Positions 22,601-35,199 of a DNA stretch of 64,000 nt are shown here, in pieces. Position 1 is the stretch's first letter. Every line of letters starts with the position of its first letter. Where the stretch lies: the NCBI GenBank assembly GCA_032622095.1, contig CP136061.1, forward strand, positions 45,515,797 through 45,579,796, written 5' to 3'. The notes below the pieces were generated by a model. The model saw only the letters and a list, made by a program, of their open reading frames with translations, did no database searches and was not told the origin of the DNA. Both the position numbers and the translations under genes were made by a program. The DNA comes from Siphonodentalium dalli. Taxonomy: Eukaryota > Mollusca > Scaphopoda > Gadilida > Siphonodentaliidae.

Positions 22601-23425
22601 GGACACCCATACATGACCATATAGTCATACATTGTATAACTATTCATATCATTCATGAATACAATAACTCCCCGTATACATACTCACCTCACCTATAGCC
22701 ATACATTCAACAGACATACATACGGTATTAAGTTGATCAATGTTGATTACAATGGGCCAGAGTAGCCACATACTATGATCCCTCTCAGATCCGTTTCAAC
22801 GTTCTGCCTATTTCAGTTAAAAAAAACATGGACAGAATCCCAAAAGAAATTTTAGGCAAAATCCATACTGCACCCCTTAAATGAACTTTCATGCCTCTTA
22901 AGGTTCTGGGACAACCAGAATATAACATTTAGTTGACTATGTAGCATTTTTAATAACCACAATGAGTCACAATCTGCTACCTTTTCGGAACAGCAGTGAA
23001 TAATGTTTGGAATATATGTGACAAATCAACATTTTACCAAATTGGGTTGCCATTTTGCAAGCCATCTTGAGCAATATTGTCTAAAACATCTCATTGTGAC
23101 ACAGTTAGCACATATCAAAACAATAAACACCGCTGATACCAAAGAAATTTCCATTTTACTTTTAAAAATGTTTCAAACCTGAACAGTGATTTTTTTGCCG
23201 ATTTTGATGCAAAGTTTGTGACAGAAACTTTTGAATACTTCTGGTGATTTTAGTGGTTTCAATGGTAACAATTAGCCTAGGTGCATCAGAAATGTTGGTT
23301 TTCAATGTATATAAGACAGAATAGTCAATTGTGTGCATCAACAACAACTTATAAGCAGTTGCATGGCACACTGGGACAATATTGAAAATATTCCATATTT
23401 TGGCCGCCATTTTGGAAGCCATTTT
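19680..23425. mobile_element. Large inverted-repeat element with minisatellite core
   Basis: The sequence ~19680-20475 reappears in reverse complement at ~22725-23425 (for example CTTATATACATTGAA, GTGACTCA and the ACTCTGGCCCATT / AATGGGCCAGAGT pair). Arms are ~700-800 bp and imperfect. Between them lies a minisatellite (20480-22695). A third, single arm with minisatellite sits at 28965-30360 and a relic at ~25150, so this is a dispersed family. No transposase frame is visible. Either a non-autonomous DNA element or an inverted duplication would explain it. Confidence 0.7.
20480..22695. repeat. Degenerate minisatellite (~40-46 bp), interrupted
   Basis: Repeats of a loose consensus GTATACATATACACC...CACCAATGGCCATA..AGTCACTCC occupy 20480-21320 and 21933-22695. 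A non-repetitive interval lies at ~21330-21930. Copies vary widely in length and sequence. Long frames on both strands are by-products of the repeat. Confidence 0.85.
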
Positions 23426-23429
23426 GATC

Positions 23430-24058
23430 CAAAGTGACGATTTTTGTAACATTGAGTTGGAATATCCATAAAATGTAGAAAGCATTACTTACATTGCACA
23501 GTTCTTCCAATTTCATGATGAAATATGACTAGAATCCCAATGGTGATATTTTGTGATATGTTATACCGTGTTCTGTAAAATCGAATTTTTGAGTGATCGG
23601 AAGGGGTTGGGAGTCCATGACTGGCATATTTCTTTGCTTCAATGGTCAGTTAAGATGTTAAATACAAAATAAAGTCAAAATTCTCAACCAGTTCCAAACA
23701 GTAGAAACTTATCTTAAAGATATTAGTAAAAAAACGTATAAATTTCCACTTCCGGCCGCCATTTTGGCGGCCATTTATGACGGGGAGTGACAATTTTGGA
23801 ATACAACGGTGGGGTTATGTCTTAGCTTCACAAAAAAGTATACCTGTGTATACATATGACAAGATTTCTCACTATAATTGCGTAGAACTGATTTACCGGA
23901 AATGGCAGCCATCTTGAACGCCATCTTTACAAAAATTGCTCAAAGCGGATTTTAGCGGATTTTGGATATGTTATAGAGGATATATTTCTCTTCAAAATGG
24001 CATACAAACCAATTTAGTCCAAATTTATTCTAGGTCAAACCTTTATTCGACCAGACTA
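23430..24058. other. Non-coding, with GGCGGCCATTTTGG-type motifs
   Basis: Contains palindromic GGCCGCCATTTTGGCGGCC-like segments at ~23750 and a stretch (GCGGATTTTAGCGGATTTTGG, ~23944) similar to 14290-14520. No gene recognised. Confidence 0.45.
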
Positions 24059-24059
24059 T

Positions 24060-24440
24060 TGGTGTATACTAGTATGTATATCTTGAGTGGCCATATGGCC
24101 ATGGGTGTGGCGAATGTATACACAGGGAGTGACTATGGCCAATGGTGGAGTGAATAGGTATGCAGCGAGTGACTGTATGATCATAAATGTGGTGTATAAA
24201 TGTGGGTGAGGTGCATATTAAAGCCTGGAGTGTATGAATGGTCGGTTTGCAGGATATCAATTGGTGTATATATAGAAGGGTTTTGTGGCCATTGATATTA
24301 TACTATGTACACCTGGAGTGACTCTGGTCAGGAGTGGGGTGTATATGTACAGCTTGAGTGGCTATATGGGCATGGGTGTGGCCAATATGTATACACGCTC
24401 ATTCTGTGGTCATGTCATGACTCATCAGGCATACATAATT
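24060..24440. repeat. Minisatellite, opposite orientation
   Basis: Same minisatellite family as 20480-22695, read here as GAGTGACTATGGCCA..GGTGTATA, i.e. reverse complement. About 8-9 degenerate units. Confidence 0.8.
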
Positions 24441-24545
24441 CTAAGACCAATCATCTTCATTGGAATCAGCTAAAAAAATGTATTTTACCTCAAATATTCG
24501 TAATTTTGTATATTTTACCACAGATTGTCAATTGGATTATTTGAC

Positions 24546-25640
24546 TGGGTTGTAGTTACCTAGCAAACATTGCTAAAGAGAAAATGAATGTCGGTGCGAT
24601 GAAAACCAGATAACTATCGATTACATGGTAGTACACATAGTGTTAAGTATTTCTGCCAGGCATTTAGTAATTTACAAAGTGTTATGACCAGTGAAGATTT
24701 ATAATAAATTGGAGGGTGAGCCCATAGCAACGGTCCGATTACCACCTGCTATCCTTAGTAATTCTGTATCAGTTATACAATATGCACTTCATAATGTGAT
24801 GTGTGGGCACATGTTAAAGGTCCTGTAGCCTAACTTGGTGTGCAGTTTAGGCCCGAAACATCACCGAGAAGGCCTCAAAATGTAACTGAGAAAAAAAGTG
24901 TAATAAAAATACATTTTCTTGTTCGGGTAGCTGCATAGTAATGGTTGTTATGGACAACATTATATAAATTGATGTCACACACCATTGCATGTCATAATAT
25001 GCCACAACTAAACCTCCAATATGTAATTATCAATTACAGTTCAATTAAATGCGGTAAATCATCCCCATAGAGACATTTTATTATTTCGGGTAGTTGCCTA
25101 GCAACCGTTGCTAAGGAGAGTCCCATCTCGATAAAATATTAACAATTAATAAAGGTGCATCAGAAATGTTAGTATTTAATGTATATAAGATATAATGGTA
25201 AATTTTGTTCATCAGCCACAACTTGCATTAAGGTCATTGATGCTTTTGAAATTTAAAAATAATATGGGTAGGTCTCTTAAGAATAGTCGCAATAACACCT
25301 TCCAACCATAGACACTAGCCATCCCTATATAATATACACTGTGTGATGTATTGTATATAAAATGTATTTCAGACTAATCTACCATCAATTCTGGTCCCAA
25401 AATGTCAGAGCAGAGTGCCAAATATACATTTTACTGTCTGGGTAGCTGCAACGGTTGTTATGGACATTATGATAGGAAACAAGGTCACATGTCTTTGTAA
25501 TTGATCATATGTCACAAATAGAACTCAAATATGCAATCCACAACAACTAACGTTGAATGAAATAATGTAATCCTTCCTTATATGAGCAATTCATACTTTC
25601 GGGTAGTTACCTAGCAACCGTTGTTAAGCGGGGCCAAATC
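24546..25640. repeat. ~515-bp tandem repeat with X-box-like palindromes
   Basis: Landmarks recur at a fixed offset: GGGTAGTTNCCTAGCAAC at about 25089 and 25602 (and a variant at 24551), and GTAGCTGCA..GGTTGTTATGG at about 24926 and 25442. Divergence is substantial. Each unit holds a GTTRCCTAGCAAC palindrome. Confidence 0.7.
25093..25105. promoter_or_regulatory. X-box-like (RFX) palindrome inside a repeat
   Basis: GTTGCCTAGCAAC matches the RFX-factor X-box consensus on both half sites. A variant lies at 25605-25617 (GTTACCTAGCAAC). It is inside a repeat; regulatory use is inference. Confidence 0.35.
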
Positions 25641-26400
25641 TCGATGGGGTCCATATCTGAAAATGATTAGTATGGCCCAAGGAACATATGTGCCAGGTTT
25701 CATGCTTTTATCATAATTTGTGCAATTCTAACACCAAGCGCCTGGACTTATTTTAATATGGCCAGCCTGGTCCGAATCCCAGTCAGGATTAATCAAGAAA
25801 TTACTCAAGGAATTCCCACCATTAAGTTTACAGTGGACACAGTCGTTGTCAAATACTGCTGTGTGATATATGGTTGTGTCCTTTCAAAATTTGATCACTC
25901 GCTTCAAAAACATGACAACTAAATCATTTTGTATGCTGTAATATATGGATTTCTCAACAAAGCATTCTTCACAGAGAACTTCCCAAGCAGGATTCAGTTT
26001 TGTTTGTGGAAATTTCCCAACAACAGACCCCGTACGTGTGCACAAAGTCAGATTTCAGTTCGTAAGAAAGTATCATATATTTCCAATTTCTGTCACAGGT
26101 AAAGTGTTATTTACTATATATAATATATGTATAGCTGTTTTTTAGCTTCTCGTGTGAAGTTTGTGCCATTGTTTTCTATTTTAAAAAAATACACAAATTT
26201 GAACCGGAGTCCATACTGGAGTGTTTGGTTAAGTCTTAACCCGAATTTCTAGATAAAAACTTCGTTTATATAATTCGTAGTTGTTATTCTATAAATCATT
26301 TATGTTTATAAACTTATCTCTCTAAGTGGGAAACTAATTTTAATTCACAGTAATGACATGTGGGTCGTTGTCACGTTGTGTTTTAGTTACACAGAGTCGC
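25640..26400. other. Non-coding, nothing recognised
   Basis: No gene, array or RNA recognised. A 66-codon frame at 25945 lacks motifs. Confidence 0.5.
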
Positions 26401-28395
26401 TATCTCGTGGGAATCCCGATTCAGAATCTGGATTCAGATTACAGATTAGTCCCCGTACGACTTGGTTCGGTAAACGAACAGACCAGAAATTGGCAGAATC
26501 AGTAAACGAACAGACCGCAATCTCAATCTCGTGGTAATCCAGAATCGGATTCGGATTCCGATTACGGACTCAAATGTTCGTAATGTAAACAAACCGAGAT
26601 TTCGCCACATCGGAGTTTAAAAACACAATAAAACATAAGAATCCGTCCGTTGTGTACAAATTATTGCAGAATATAAACGATCTATATCAAAGAATTTTAA
26701 ATGCGAAGACAAATTTGTTTTATCGAGAGTAAACGGGAAGAATATTACAGAAATTAGCCACATAAGAACGTTATTGATCGTAACGCTGGAGTAGCACTTC
26801 GGTTGATAGCGAACTTGAAGCATAGCATTGTCAATTTCACTGTCACTTTCATCATATCATGTTCATTTCATAATTCCATCCATAAAATACCGCCCGAACG
26901 CATGTCGATTTCAAATTCGGCGGATATACGTCACCATTGACCGAATTCACACGAATCTCTACATTGATATGTCTTCTGCTTTGTTAGTTACTATATGTTC
27001 CTTCTTATTCAAGAAATAGTAGGACTATATGCTATCAATGGAGTATCAGATACACGTATGTACTATCTAGTCTTATAGCAATTTCATATTTAAAATGTCC
27101 TGTTTCGTTAAATGCAGTCGTTTTGCACAATAGCCATGTATAGTACAGAAACAAATGCATTTATTGGCCAACGTGCTGTACAATAGTTTGAAAATAAAGC
27201 TTTGTCCGTGAAGCTAATGTTGTGGTCTTGAGCATCTCCCAAGCGTAAAGCTAATTCTAGGATCTCCGGACTATATAGTGAAAATATTAGTCAATTTATT
27301 GATTAAGTACCTACACGTACAAGTTCTCGCTATGGACGTGGCTATAGGTTTCCTCAAATTTCCGGCCAAGTGCGCCCCCCCCCCCAAACCAAACATCAAT
27401 CTCACAGGTTCGCATATTTCCATTTGCTTTTACTTTTACTTTTACTGGTTGAAAAAATCAAACAATGAGAACAATTCCAACCTATATATGGTGTCATATT
27501 AATGTCCAACTAATGTTGTGTCATGCATGAAATTTCCAACTGCTGGAAATGTACCGAAGTTTAGTTTAAACATATCTATTTCAAATATTTGTCAAATTTG
27601 TATAACACATGATATATAACACGTGCATTTGTTTATACATACACTGGGATTGGAGGACAAGTGTTGACTCACTTAAGGGCACCACTCTCCCATATGTTAT
27701 TACATGTACACTGAAAACTAAATAATTAGTAATGGCAAAGCAACATGACTACCAAAACAAGTTAAACATATCTACAGATCACCGGTCACCCCCTCCCCGA
27801 GTAAGTCATAAGTTTGTAAATGTATTTATTTAAAATCGGGTTTGTCTGTTGCGTTTGCTGGCTTGTACGTATCATTATTTGGAACAGTTAGTCAAAATAA
27901 TTCTGATTTAACTCATGTATGCATGACTGTGCAGCTAAGAAAATTGTACTAAGGTTAGGGCGAGACACACCAGCCAACCCTGTCACCACGTCCCTGTACA
28001 AGAGACAAGTTTTGTGTGTTCTCCACAACGTCTTAGGAATTTGATTCAGGAGACCAAGAGCTGTTAGAAATGCTTGCTCACTTGACCCTCTTCAATGAAC
28101 ACACTTTAACTTGAAAAAAGATGCCATTAAGTCGGATTGGCAGCTAATTATGTGCCATGCATATATATACATAGAAGAAAAACATGACTTTCACAGCAAA
28201 CATGAACTTTATAAATACAAGATACAAATGATACTTGTGTCAAATACATGAGCCATGTTTGACGCTGGGAAAACATTAAACATAGTATCGGAGACCACGT
28301 GGATTTCAAAATCTGACCTAGAATCGGGAATTAGCCCCGCCCCCGTAATCGGATTCGGATTCTGAATCGGGATTCCCACGAGATAACGACTCTGT
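26401..28395. mobile_element. ~2.0-kb DNA element with ~50-bp terminal inverted repeats
   Basis: ACAGAGTCGCTATCTCGTGG at 26401 is matched in reverse complement at the right end, 28395, over ~52 bp with few differences (GGGATTCCCACGAGAT...GACTCTGT). Sub-terminal copies of the ATCTCGTGG..AATCC motif follow on the left. No transposase frame is present, so it is non-autonomous. It carries a LINE 3' fragment (27558-27770) and a short C-run (~27376). I could not identify a target-site duplication. LINE coding sequence starts directly at 28396. Confidence 0.75.
27558..27770 (-). mobile_element. LINE 3'-end fragment
   Basis: Matches the 3' UTR of the minus-strand LINE at 42681 and onward: TTTAGTTTAAACATAT at the end, then TGGGATTGGAGGACAAGTG, TGACTCACTT and CACTGAAAA in the same order and spacing. 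No coding part is left. It is a heavily 5'-truncated second copy of that family. Confidence 0.75.
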
Positions 28396-28965
28396 ATGAC
28401 TGATTTGAATTTGCTAGAAATCTACCAGAGAAAGGTACTGAAACAGTTGCAGTATTTACTACCCAGGATTCCCAATGCTGCTGTTTATGCTTTGCTTGGC
28501 TGTCTACCGATTGAGGCTGTTATCCACAAGAAGATTTTGTCCCTATTTTCTAGTATTATCCATAACAAGGGTTCTGTGAACATTGCTGAAAGACAGCTTG
28601 CGATGAAGAATTTGGACTCTACTAGCTGGTTTGTGACTGTAAGAAAGGTTTTGTGGATGTACGAGTTGCCATCAGTTTTTGAAGTAATGGAAAACCCACT
28701 TGATAAGAAGTCCTGGAAGGAGTTGGTAGATAAGAGGGTGCGTTAGCTTTGGGAACGGAGGATCAAGGAGGACATGAAGTTGAAATCTTCACTGAAGTAT
28801 TTTAACCCAGATTGGTTCCCCTCATCACTTATGGGACAGTTTACACTCCAATGTTCATGATGTTAATTTGGCAGCAATAACAGAAAGACTTCTGACTGGT
28901 ACCTATACACTCCAGAGAAATAGATCTGATTTGAGTCGACAAAAGGAAAGTTCGGTATTAATATG
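28396..28965 (+). pseudogene. LINE ORF2 C-terminal fragment
   Basis: The frame 28396-28746 reads LLEIYQRKVLKQLQ...AAVYALLGCLPIEA...WFVTVRKVLWMYELPSVFE, the post-RT region of a LINE ORF2 found in marine invertebrates. After a stop at 28744-28746 it continues, damaged, through KEDMKLKSSLKYFNPDWFP to a segment reading like LTGTYTLQRN. The protein then gives way to the minisatellite at ~28965. Its 5' side begins exactly at the right end of the inverted-repeat element 26401-28395. A different family from the LINEs at 8.7 kb and 42.7 kb. Confidence 0.65.
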
Positions 28966-29590
28966 AATATACGGTGAGTGGCTGAATTGTCACAGGTGAG
29001 GTGTATGTGCAAGTATACAAATGGCCGTGTGTTCGGGATATTGGTATGTCCATACAATGGTGAGGTGATATATGCATATTGAATGGATATATGACCATGA
29101 TTGTGGGCTTGTGACGAATAGGTATACATGGAGTGATCCTATGACCAATGGTGGAGTGAATATGTATACCTTGAGTGATTGTACATGTGTGGTCGTGGAT
29201 AGGGTGTATATGTATACCATTGGCGGATTTGTAATGGGTTAGGTGTATATGCAATTATGGGTTGAATGAATGGCTGCTGGTACTGGGTATTGGTGTATCC
29301 TGAAAGGGTTGTTTGGCCATTGGTCAGGCATACATGAACACATGGAGTGACTTTATGGTAATAATTGGGGTGTATGTGTATAACTTAATTTCTTATATCG
29401 TCATGGATGATACCAATATGTAAGGGAGTGACTATTACCAATGGCGAGGTGGTGTGCAAGGTACATTTATTTGTATATCTAGAAGGACCGTATACTATTA
29501 TGCATACCTGGAGTGACCCAAAAGGAATGGATGTGGTGTATATGTATATATTGGGTAGGATCACAAGTGTACTTTTGGGTAGATATCGCT
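28965..29590. repeat. Minisatellite, reverse orientation
   Basis: Same ~40-46-bp family (GGAGTGATCCTATGACCAATGG and similar units), about 13-14 degenerate copies. Its left edge abuts LINE sequence; its right edge joins an arm sequence at ~29590. Confidence 0.8.
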
Positions 29591-30360
29591 TTCCATAATA
29601 AATCAAGGATATGTTGACAGGCAGAGGTAATTACACAGAGTTCGACATCTTTATGGCAATTTATGCACAATGGATGAAACGGTTTTCCTGGCATTAGTCA
29701 ATCAATTTTGATGTCATGGACCAGCATTAAGATGTTATTGGACATGAGTAGCGTAGCCACATACTGTGGCCCCTGTCAGTTCAGATTCAACGTTTCCGTG
29801 TCCATTTCCGTCCAAAAGCATTGCCATAATCCCTAAGGAAGTGTTCGGCAAATTCCATACTTCATCCTTTGAACTTAATTTGTCATGTTCCATGACGTAC
29901 TGGGGGTACTAGAATATCATTTGATTCAGTAACATGTTTAATAACAAAGGGAGTCACTATGTGCTACCTATTCGTAACAGCAGAGAATATATTTTGTAAC
30001 ACCAAATTTGGATTCCATTTTGTAAGGAATGTTCAATTTTGTCTAAAAACACATTAGTGTTATGCATTTGAACAAGATAGACAAATAATCACATTTGATA
30101 CCAAAAATAGTTGACCCTAAAATTTGATTTTATCGACTATAACATGGATCATGGAAAGTCTGACCCATAACAATGTCTATTTGTGTATAAATGAATATTT
30201 TGAAGAAATGGAAAGAATATGGTAAAATAGTTAACTTTCATAGAATATGTGCACATTGATCCATTAAGCCCGTCAAATGCCAGCCTATCACCGTTTGAAA
30301 ACATACTGATGGTGTTGAACTTCAGTAATAGGGTGGATCCATAGCAATGGGTGCCAATGA
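29590..30360. repeat. Third copy of the inverted-repeat element arm
   Basis: Shares with 22725-23100, in order and orientation, GTAGCCACATACTRTG, TTCAACGTT, TCCATACT, AACATGTTTAATAAC-like and GAGTCAC segments. It begins with ATCGCTTTCC...CAAGGATATGTT, which also caps the minisatellites at ~20420-20470 (reversed) and ~61510-61545. It confirms a dispersed minisatellite-plus-arm unit. Confidence 0.7.
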
Positions 30361-30368
30361 ATTTTAAA

Positions 30369-33300
30369 CTACAGTATAAGGCCCGTGGTTTTTTACATGT
30401 CCACGGAAGTCCACGCGCGATTCTTCCGTGGTTTTTCCGTGTTCAAAATCTGAACTCGCCAAGAACACGAGCTGGTTAAACGTGTTCAATCGTGTTCAGA
30501 TTTTTAACACGCTCTGATCACGTTTGAACACGGAACATCCACGCTATGACCACGGTACGATCAACGGGTGACCACGGCCAAATGATCACGTTTGAACACG
30601 GAACATCCACGCTATGACCACGGGTGAACACGGCCATAACACAGGTGACCGCGACATGAACACGGAGGAACATGGCTGAACACGGAAACATCGCTGGCGG
30701 CCGGAGCTTGACACGCCGCTGTGGCGGAGCTCGCGGTGTCCGTTACGTAATTAATTATCACCTCCCTAGTTCAAAATATATTCTCGAAATTGCTGCTCAA
30801 AGTGGCAAATGAGCGGCACCATTTTATTTATCGGAAATTTCATCAAAATTCAACCCGTCGATTGTGAAAATTGGCCCAGAAAAAGTAAAGATACCAATCT
30901 GCAATATACCGCGATTACTCATAAAAATAACTGATATATGGGAGGCGGAATTGTACCGATACACTTGCATTATTTCAAGCAGAGTGCTAACTCAATACTA
31001 AATAACTTGAATATTTTGACAGGAACATATGACTATAAATATTTATTGAATTTTATAGATTTACATCTTCCTGATCGAAAATTACTTTATGGGACCTTTG
31101 ATAAATGTTCAATTTAGTTTCAATTTAGAATGTTTCTGGTATCAATGTCCGTTTAGTTTTAAACAAACCTTGATCACGTTTGAACACGGAACATCCACGC
31201 TATGACCACGGGTGACCGCGGCCATAACACGGGTGACCACGGCCATAATACAGGTGACCGCGACATGAACACGGAGGAACATGGCTGAACACGGAGCCAT
31301 CGCTGGCGGCCGGAGCTTGACACGCCGCGGTGGCGGAGCTCGCGGTGTGCGTTACGTAATTAATTATCACCTCCCTAGTCCAAAATATATTCTCGAAATT
31401 GCTGCTCAAATTGGCAAATGAGCAGCATCATTTTATTTAACGGAAATTTCATCGAAATTCAACCCGTCAATTGTAAAAATTGGCCCAGAGAAAGTAAAGA
31501 TACCAATATACCGCGATTACTCATAAAAATAACTTATATATGGGAGTAGGAATGGTACCGATACACGTGCATTATTTCAAGAAGGGTGCTAACTTAATAC
31601 TAAATAACTCGAATATTTTGACAATAACATATGACTATATATATTTATTGAATCTTATAGATTTACATCTTCCTGTTGTTAGATCGAAAATATCTTGATA
31701 AATATCTTGATAAATGTTCAATTTAGTTTCAATTTAGAATTTGTCTGGTATCAATGTCCGTTTAGTTTTAAACGAACATTCGAACGTTGTGTCGGATCAG
31801 AACCTTTCAACTTATTTTACTCCAATATATTTACACGAACATATGAATATTTAATAATGTGATTATGTTTTATATACATGTATATTAAACGAATATAATA
31901 TTCAAACTGATAATCGGTCGTTACAAGCATGGCAATTATGTCCACGGAAACTTATTTATTGTCAGTTTTGTTAACCAACATGATGTGGTGGGGTTAGGGT
32001 ATTTACTGCTATTGATGACCATAACCTGCGTGTGTGTATATTCGACCTCATGTCAAGTGCCCTCCCATAAGTTTTACGATAATATTTATTTTTATATACT
32101 TTATTGAAATTAATTAACGTATGGGTCAATTCAAGTTTCAACTTTTAAAACACAGTGGCCAGTGATTAGTTGGTCAGCTTATTATGAAACACCAGTGTTT
32201 TGAAAACACATTGGGTTCTTCCTAGCATTATGATATAACACCATGCGGACACCATCGAAAACAAAGAGGTCAGCTAAATTAAGTACACTTAGACAAATAG
32301 TGTAGATAAGGTTCGTGTTGGGGCTTAGTGTGGTATTGCAAAATTTAGTTTTTTTAATTTGAATTAAAAATTTTGAAAATGATTTTTCACCAATGCAAAT
32401 GAAATAGTCCTTGTAAATTCATTAAAGAAACTAAAATTAAAATAAATTGTTTTGAAAGTTATATATATCAATACAACTATAACGGTAATTAAAACAAGAT
32501 CAGTAGGAAGACGACCAATCCTGGCCATACTGCCCCTGTACAAAACAAATTCTCCACTTGTTATCACTGTCGTGCAATCGTCCGTATCCCGCGATTAGAA
32601 ACTGTACTCTGTAACCGATGTCCCATATCCGCAAACTCCGTGTGAAATTGTCTCTCCGATGTGCAATGCATCATGCATGTATGGGCGTAGGACGTGGAGT
32701 CTATGTTGTGTACAAATCATGCAATGCATGTAGCCCTGTTCAGTTATCACTGTAATTATATATTCCGCAGGCACCCGGAAATTAATAACGGACGGACAAA
32801 AATGAGACAATGGGCTAATCAAGCCATTGTTTAGAGATTATCAAAAGGGTGCCATTTCCTGCTATGCCTTTTAAAAAGCGGCGATGGGTGAAGTCAGTGC
32901 TCAAGAAACCGCCGATTTTTTTTATATGAGATATGGACATTTGAATTAAATTAACTCATTCGATGTCAGATTCGGTCGTACCAAGAAGGGGAATGTTCCC
33001 CGCCTGTGCATTGGGTATGTGGCATCGAAACCACCCGCGCGTACAATGAAATATATATTTATATTGGAGGAGGAGCTCGTGGTGTGTGCGTTACGTAATT
33101 AATTTTCACCTCCATAGTCCAAATTATTTTCTTGAAATTGCTGCTCAAATTGGAAAATGAGCAGCACCATTTTATTTAACGGAAATTTCATTGAAATTCA
33201 ACCCGTCGATTGTGAAAATTAACCCAGAAAAAGTAAAGATACCACCGCACCGCGATTATTCATAAAAATAACTTATATATGGGAGTCGGAATGGTACCGA

Positions 33301-34999
33301 TACACGTGCATTATTTCAAGAAGGGTGCTAACTTAATACTTAATCCGGTAGGCTGATCAAATAGAAATGGAGAATAATCTTGCTGAAAGTAGTTATTTTT
33401 ACAAATATTATATCCAAATTGACAAAACACACCGTAATTCATATATATTCATTAAATACAGTGACCCCCCGATGGCGAAATCGTTTGTGTTAATTTACCG
33501 CCGATAGTTGCCTCCCGAATCGGGAAGTAAATTTTTACAATTGAGCGTAGTTCAGACGATGTTTTCTATGATGTGGTACGACGATTTGTTTGAGATTTTT
33601 GGCAATGTTAGTATAATTCTACATTCCCCGAGTTGGCATAGCGCCTGCATACTAACTAAACAATTTCACGCGCCCGAACAAGTGCATTATATGTCTTTAA
33701 CTTATGAATTTTTGTAATGTTATATCCAATTTTTCAGCCATTTGTTAGAACACGATATCGCCGCACAAACTACCGAAACCATTTGCGTACATGTAATATG
33801 AACAAACACAAGAAAATAGTAATGCCAACTAAAATAAAATGCGACAACAAAACATGACACGGATATAAAGGCCATAGACACAGATAAACAAATATGCATA
33901 TATACTTCAATATATGAAATTGTTTTTTATTATAAAAGATTTTATCTGACAATTCTTTATTCATTGACGAAATCAATCCGGGCCAAATATACCCTAAAAA
34001 GCCTACCGCAAGTAATCCTGCGGCAACTCTTTGATGTCGCGGATTATTCACACCTCCCGCTCTGTCCCTGAAAACAGTAGGTGCCTCTCTGCAATGGGAT
34101 GCAGACCACGGGGTAAATACTGCTGACCACGCTATTAACATGGATGACCACGGCATGAACACGACTTCAACACGGATGACCACGGAGTACACTCAGAGTG
34201 CATAATATGTCTTTAACTTATGAATTTTTGTAATGTTATATCCAATTTTTCTGCCATTTGTTAGAACACGATATCGCCGCACAAACTACCGAAACCATTT
34301 GCGTACATGTAATATGAACAAACACAAGAAAATATTAATGCCAACTAAAATAAAATGCGACAACAAAACATGACACGGATATAAAGGCCATAGACACAGA
34401 TAAACAAATATGCACATATATATATATATATATATAATTCAATATATGAAATTGTTTTTTATTATAAAAGATATTATCTGACAATTCTTTATTCACTGAC
34501 GAAATCAATCCGGGCCAAATATACCCGAAAAAATCCTACCGCAAGTAATACTGCGGCAACTCTTTGATGTCGCGGATTATTCACACCTCCCGCACTGTCC
34601 CTGAAAAGAGTAGGTGCCGCTCTGCATTGGGGTGCAGACCACGCCGTAAACACGGCAGACCACGCTATTAACACGGCATGAACACGACTTCAACACGGAT
34701 GACCACGGCGTGCACTCAGATGACCACGGCATGTACACGCCGTGTTCAGACCGTTTTTGAACACGCTGGCCATTTTGCCGTAATTGATCACGCTAAGAAC
34801 ACGACTTCAACACGGATGACCACGGCGTGAACTCGGGTGACCACGGCATGTACACGCCGTGTTCAAACCGTTTTTGAACACGCTGGCCATTTTTTTGAAG
34901 TTGACCACGCTAAGACCACGCGCGATTTTTCCGTGTTTTTTCCGTGTTAAAATGTTGGCCACGCGTGGTTTTGAAAAAACTACGGGCCTTGTACTGTAG
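30369..34999. mobile_element. Fold-back-like DNA element with ACCACGG/ACACGG subterminal repeats
   Basis: The ends are inverted: CTACAGTATAAGGCCCGTGG at 30369 and the reverse complement of CTACAGTACAAGGCCCGTAG ending at 34999. Inside both ends are dense short repeats GACCACGG and GAACACGG (30400-30690, 31170-31320, 34070-34200, 34640-34960). Internally, 30584-31170 and 31171-31780 are tandem copies, with a third partial copy at 33065-33345. Bases ~33680-34195 are duplicated at ~34198-34740. No transposase frame is visible. Target-site duplication not identified. Confidence 0.75.
33680..34740. repeat. ~517-bp tandem duplication
   Basis: GTCTTTAACTTATGAATTTT at ~33692 recurs at ~34209 and similarity runs on for ~500 bp. 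The second copy has gained a TA microsatellite at ~34413-34436. Nested in the fold-back element. Confidence 0.85.
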
Positions 35000-35199
35000 A
35001 TAACAGTTCATCACAATATAGCATTTATAATATGGCAGGAGTATATATCATGGATGGGGAAGACCGAGATTCAACACCCAAATAATTTCGTATTATGAAC
35101 GTGTTCAATGTGTTGCATAGATCATGATCATTAAACCAGGGGATGGGGTCTGACAAAAAATTGCGTACACAGGACCGGGATGGATGCGTGGTCGAGAGC

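Noticed and set aside
20480-22695. Regularly spaced repeats that might suggest a CRISPR array
   Set aside because: Units are degenerate and contiguous without unique spacers, and the genome is eukaryotic.
20419-22698. Many frames of 60-150 codons on both strands rich in His, Thr, Ile and Tyr
   Set aside because: They come from the ~43-bp minisatellite, whose units lack stops in some frames.
33770-34674. Minus-strand frames of 140 and 61 codons with similar sequence
   Set aside because: They match each other only because the DNA is a tandem duplication inside the fold-back element; no domain is seen.
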